From: an uncultured archaeon
Lineage (GTDB): Archaea; Nanobdellota; Nanobdellia; Pacearchaeales; GW2011-AR1
DNA: 31,040 bases
Direction: 5' to 3'
Assembly: GCA_937982425.1 (NCBI GenBank)
Contig: CALJLT010000044.1
Span: 1-31,040, forward strand
Of this stretch, positions 30,830-31,040 are shown piece by piece. The first letter of the stretch is position 1; each line of letters opens with the position of its first letter. The notes beneath the pieces were generated by a model. The model was not told the origin of the DNA. It was given only the letters and a program-made list of their open reading frames with translations, and searched no databases. The position numbers and the translations under genes were made by a program.

Positions 30830-30904
30830 GATCCTGTAGCTCAGTCTGGTTAGAGCGCTGCTCTGATAAGGCAGAGGTCCGCGGTTCAAATCCGCGCAGG
30901 ATCA
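30830..30904 (+). tRNA. trnI: tRNA-Ile (GAT)
   Basis: A 75-nt cloverleaf. Acceptor GATCCTG/CAGGATC has discriminator A; D-stem GCTC/GAGC has T8, A14 and GG in the loop. Anticodon stem CTGCT/GGCAG holds loop CTGATAA, anticodon GAT. T-stem CGCGG/CCGCG has loop TTCAAAT. No intron and no encoded CCA. The last 9 nt of the gene are repeated 90 nt downstream. Confidence 0.95.
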
Positions 30905-31040
30905 TATTAATTTGCGGATTTGTTCAAATTCCGAGAAATTCTGACATCACCAATTACAAATGTTTTGATGGCACGGATTTTGAGAGCAGGATCATATTAA
31001 TTTGCGGATTTGTTCAAATTCCGAGAAATTCTGACATCAC
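30896..31040 (+). repeat. 55-nt direct repeat with 90-nt period at the window end
   Basis: Positions 30896-30950 and 30986-31040 are identical for at least 55 nt, and the second copy stops exactly at the window edge. The unit (90 nt) begins inside the 3' acceptor strand of tRNA-Ile (GCAGGATCA) and holds a dyad CGGATTTG/CAAATTCCG. An exact 55-nt overlap at a contig end is what a k=55 de Bruijn assembler leaves at an unresolved tandem repeat, so the genome likely has more copies. Confidence 0.85.

Noticed and set aside
30896..31040. A CRISPR array starting at the right edge.
   Set aside because: The repeated part is at least 55 nt with a 90-nt period and only two copies; CRISPR repeats are shorter, and no cas gene is visible.
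1..31040. A circular contig, with the two ends overlapping.
   Set aside because: The first ~30 bases do not match the last ~60; the terminal repeat is internal to the right edge.

Overview
The window is AT-rich (roughly 30% GC by eye) and archaeal. It carries MCM helicase, TBP, an RPA-like protein, aIF2-beta, Spt5, RpoP, prefoldin beta, ribosomal proteins L11, L37Ae and L15e, and ATP-dependent DNA ligase. Genes are short and packed with tiny gaps or overlaps, and many have a TATA element about 25 nt before the start codon, as in leaderless archaeal transcripts. A small archaeosortase with the Cys/Arg/His triad beside a surface protein, an S-layer protein and several small-genome traits suggest a DPANN archaeon, most likely Pacearchaeota or a neighbouring Woesearchaeota-type lineage. 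That placement is inference. The right edge looks like a contig end.

Layout. 1-6695 (+) is a surface operon: a Cys-rich exported protein cut by the window edge, an 849-aa exported protein with four Ig-like Cys-pair repeats, and four small proteins with pilin-like N-termini. 6770-7707 (-) holds a NYN-domain gene interrupted by a frameshift and a winged-helix protein. 7708-8064 is a promoter plus long structured leader for the S-layer gene (8065-10524). 10660-11828 (+) holds two tandem toxin-antitoxin-like pairs. 11872-13128 (+) encodes two single-pass membrane proteins. 13118-15316 (-) encodes an archaeosortase and its probable surface-protein partner.

15776-24849 (-) is the information-processing block. 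In transcription order it runs mcm, rpa-like, aIF2-beta, DUF5679-like, DUF424, secE, a hypothetical gene, a lipoprotein, spt5, rpl11, tRNA-Pro, rpl37ae, rpoP, prefoldin beta, sepF and a shortened dph2. secE (54 aa) and rpoP (45 aa) are short genes found by reading the minus strand directly. A bacterial-style lipoprotein and a small unknown gene separate secE from spt5. 24903-25472 is tbp, divergent from a small unknown gene. 25871-30743 (-) holds L15e, a peptidoglycan-amidase-like protein, an encapsulated-ferritin-like protein, an exported possible JAMM protein, superoxide dismutase, a small membrane protein and DNA ligase. tRNA-Ile lies at 30830-30904 and is followed by a 90-nt-period repeat that runs to the window end.

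Taken together, the window combines a replication, transcription and translation core with a large investment in the cell surface. The most novel parts are the pilin-like/Ig-like surface operon, the S-layer leader with mutually exclusive pairings, the Dph2 missing one domain, and a peptidoglycan amidase with an intact catalytic set in an archaeon.
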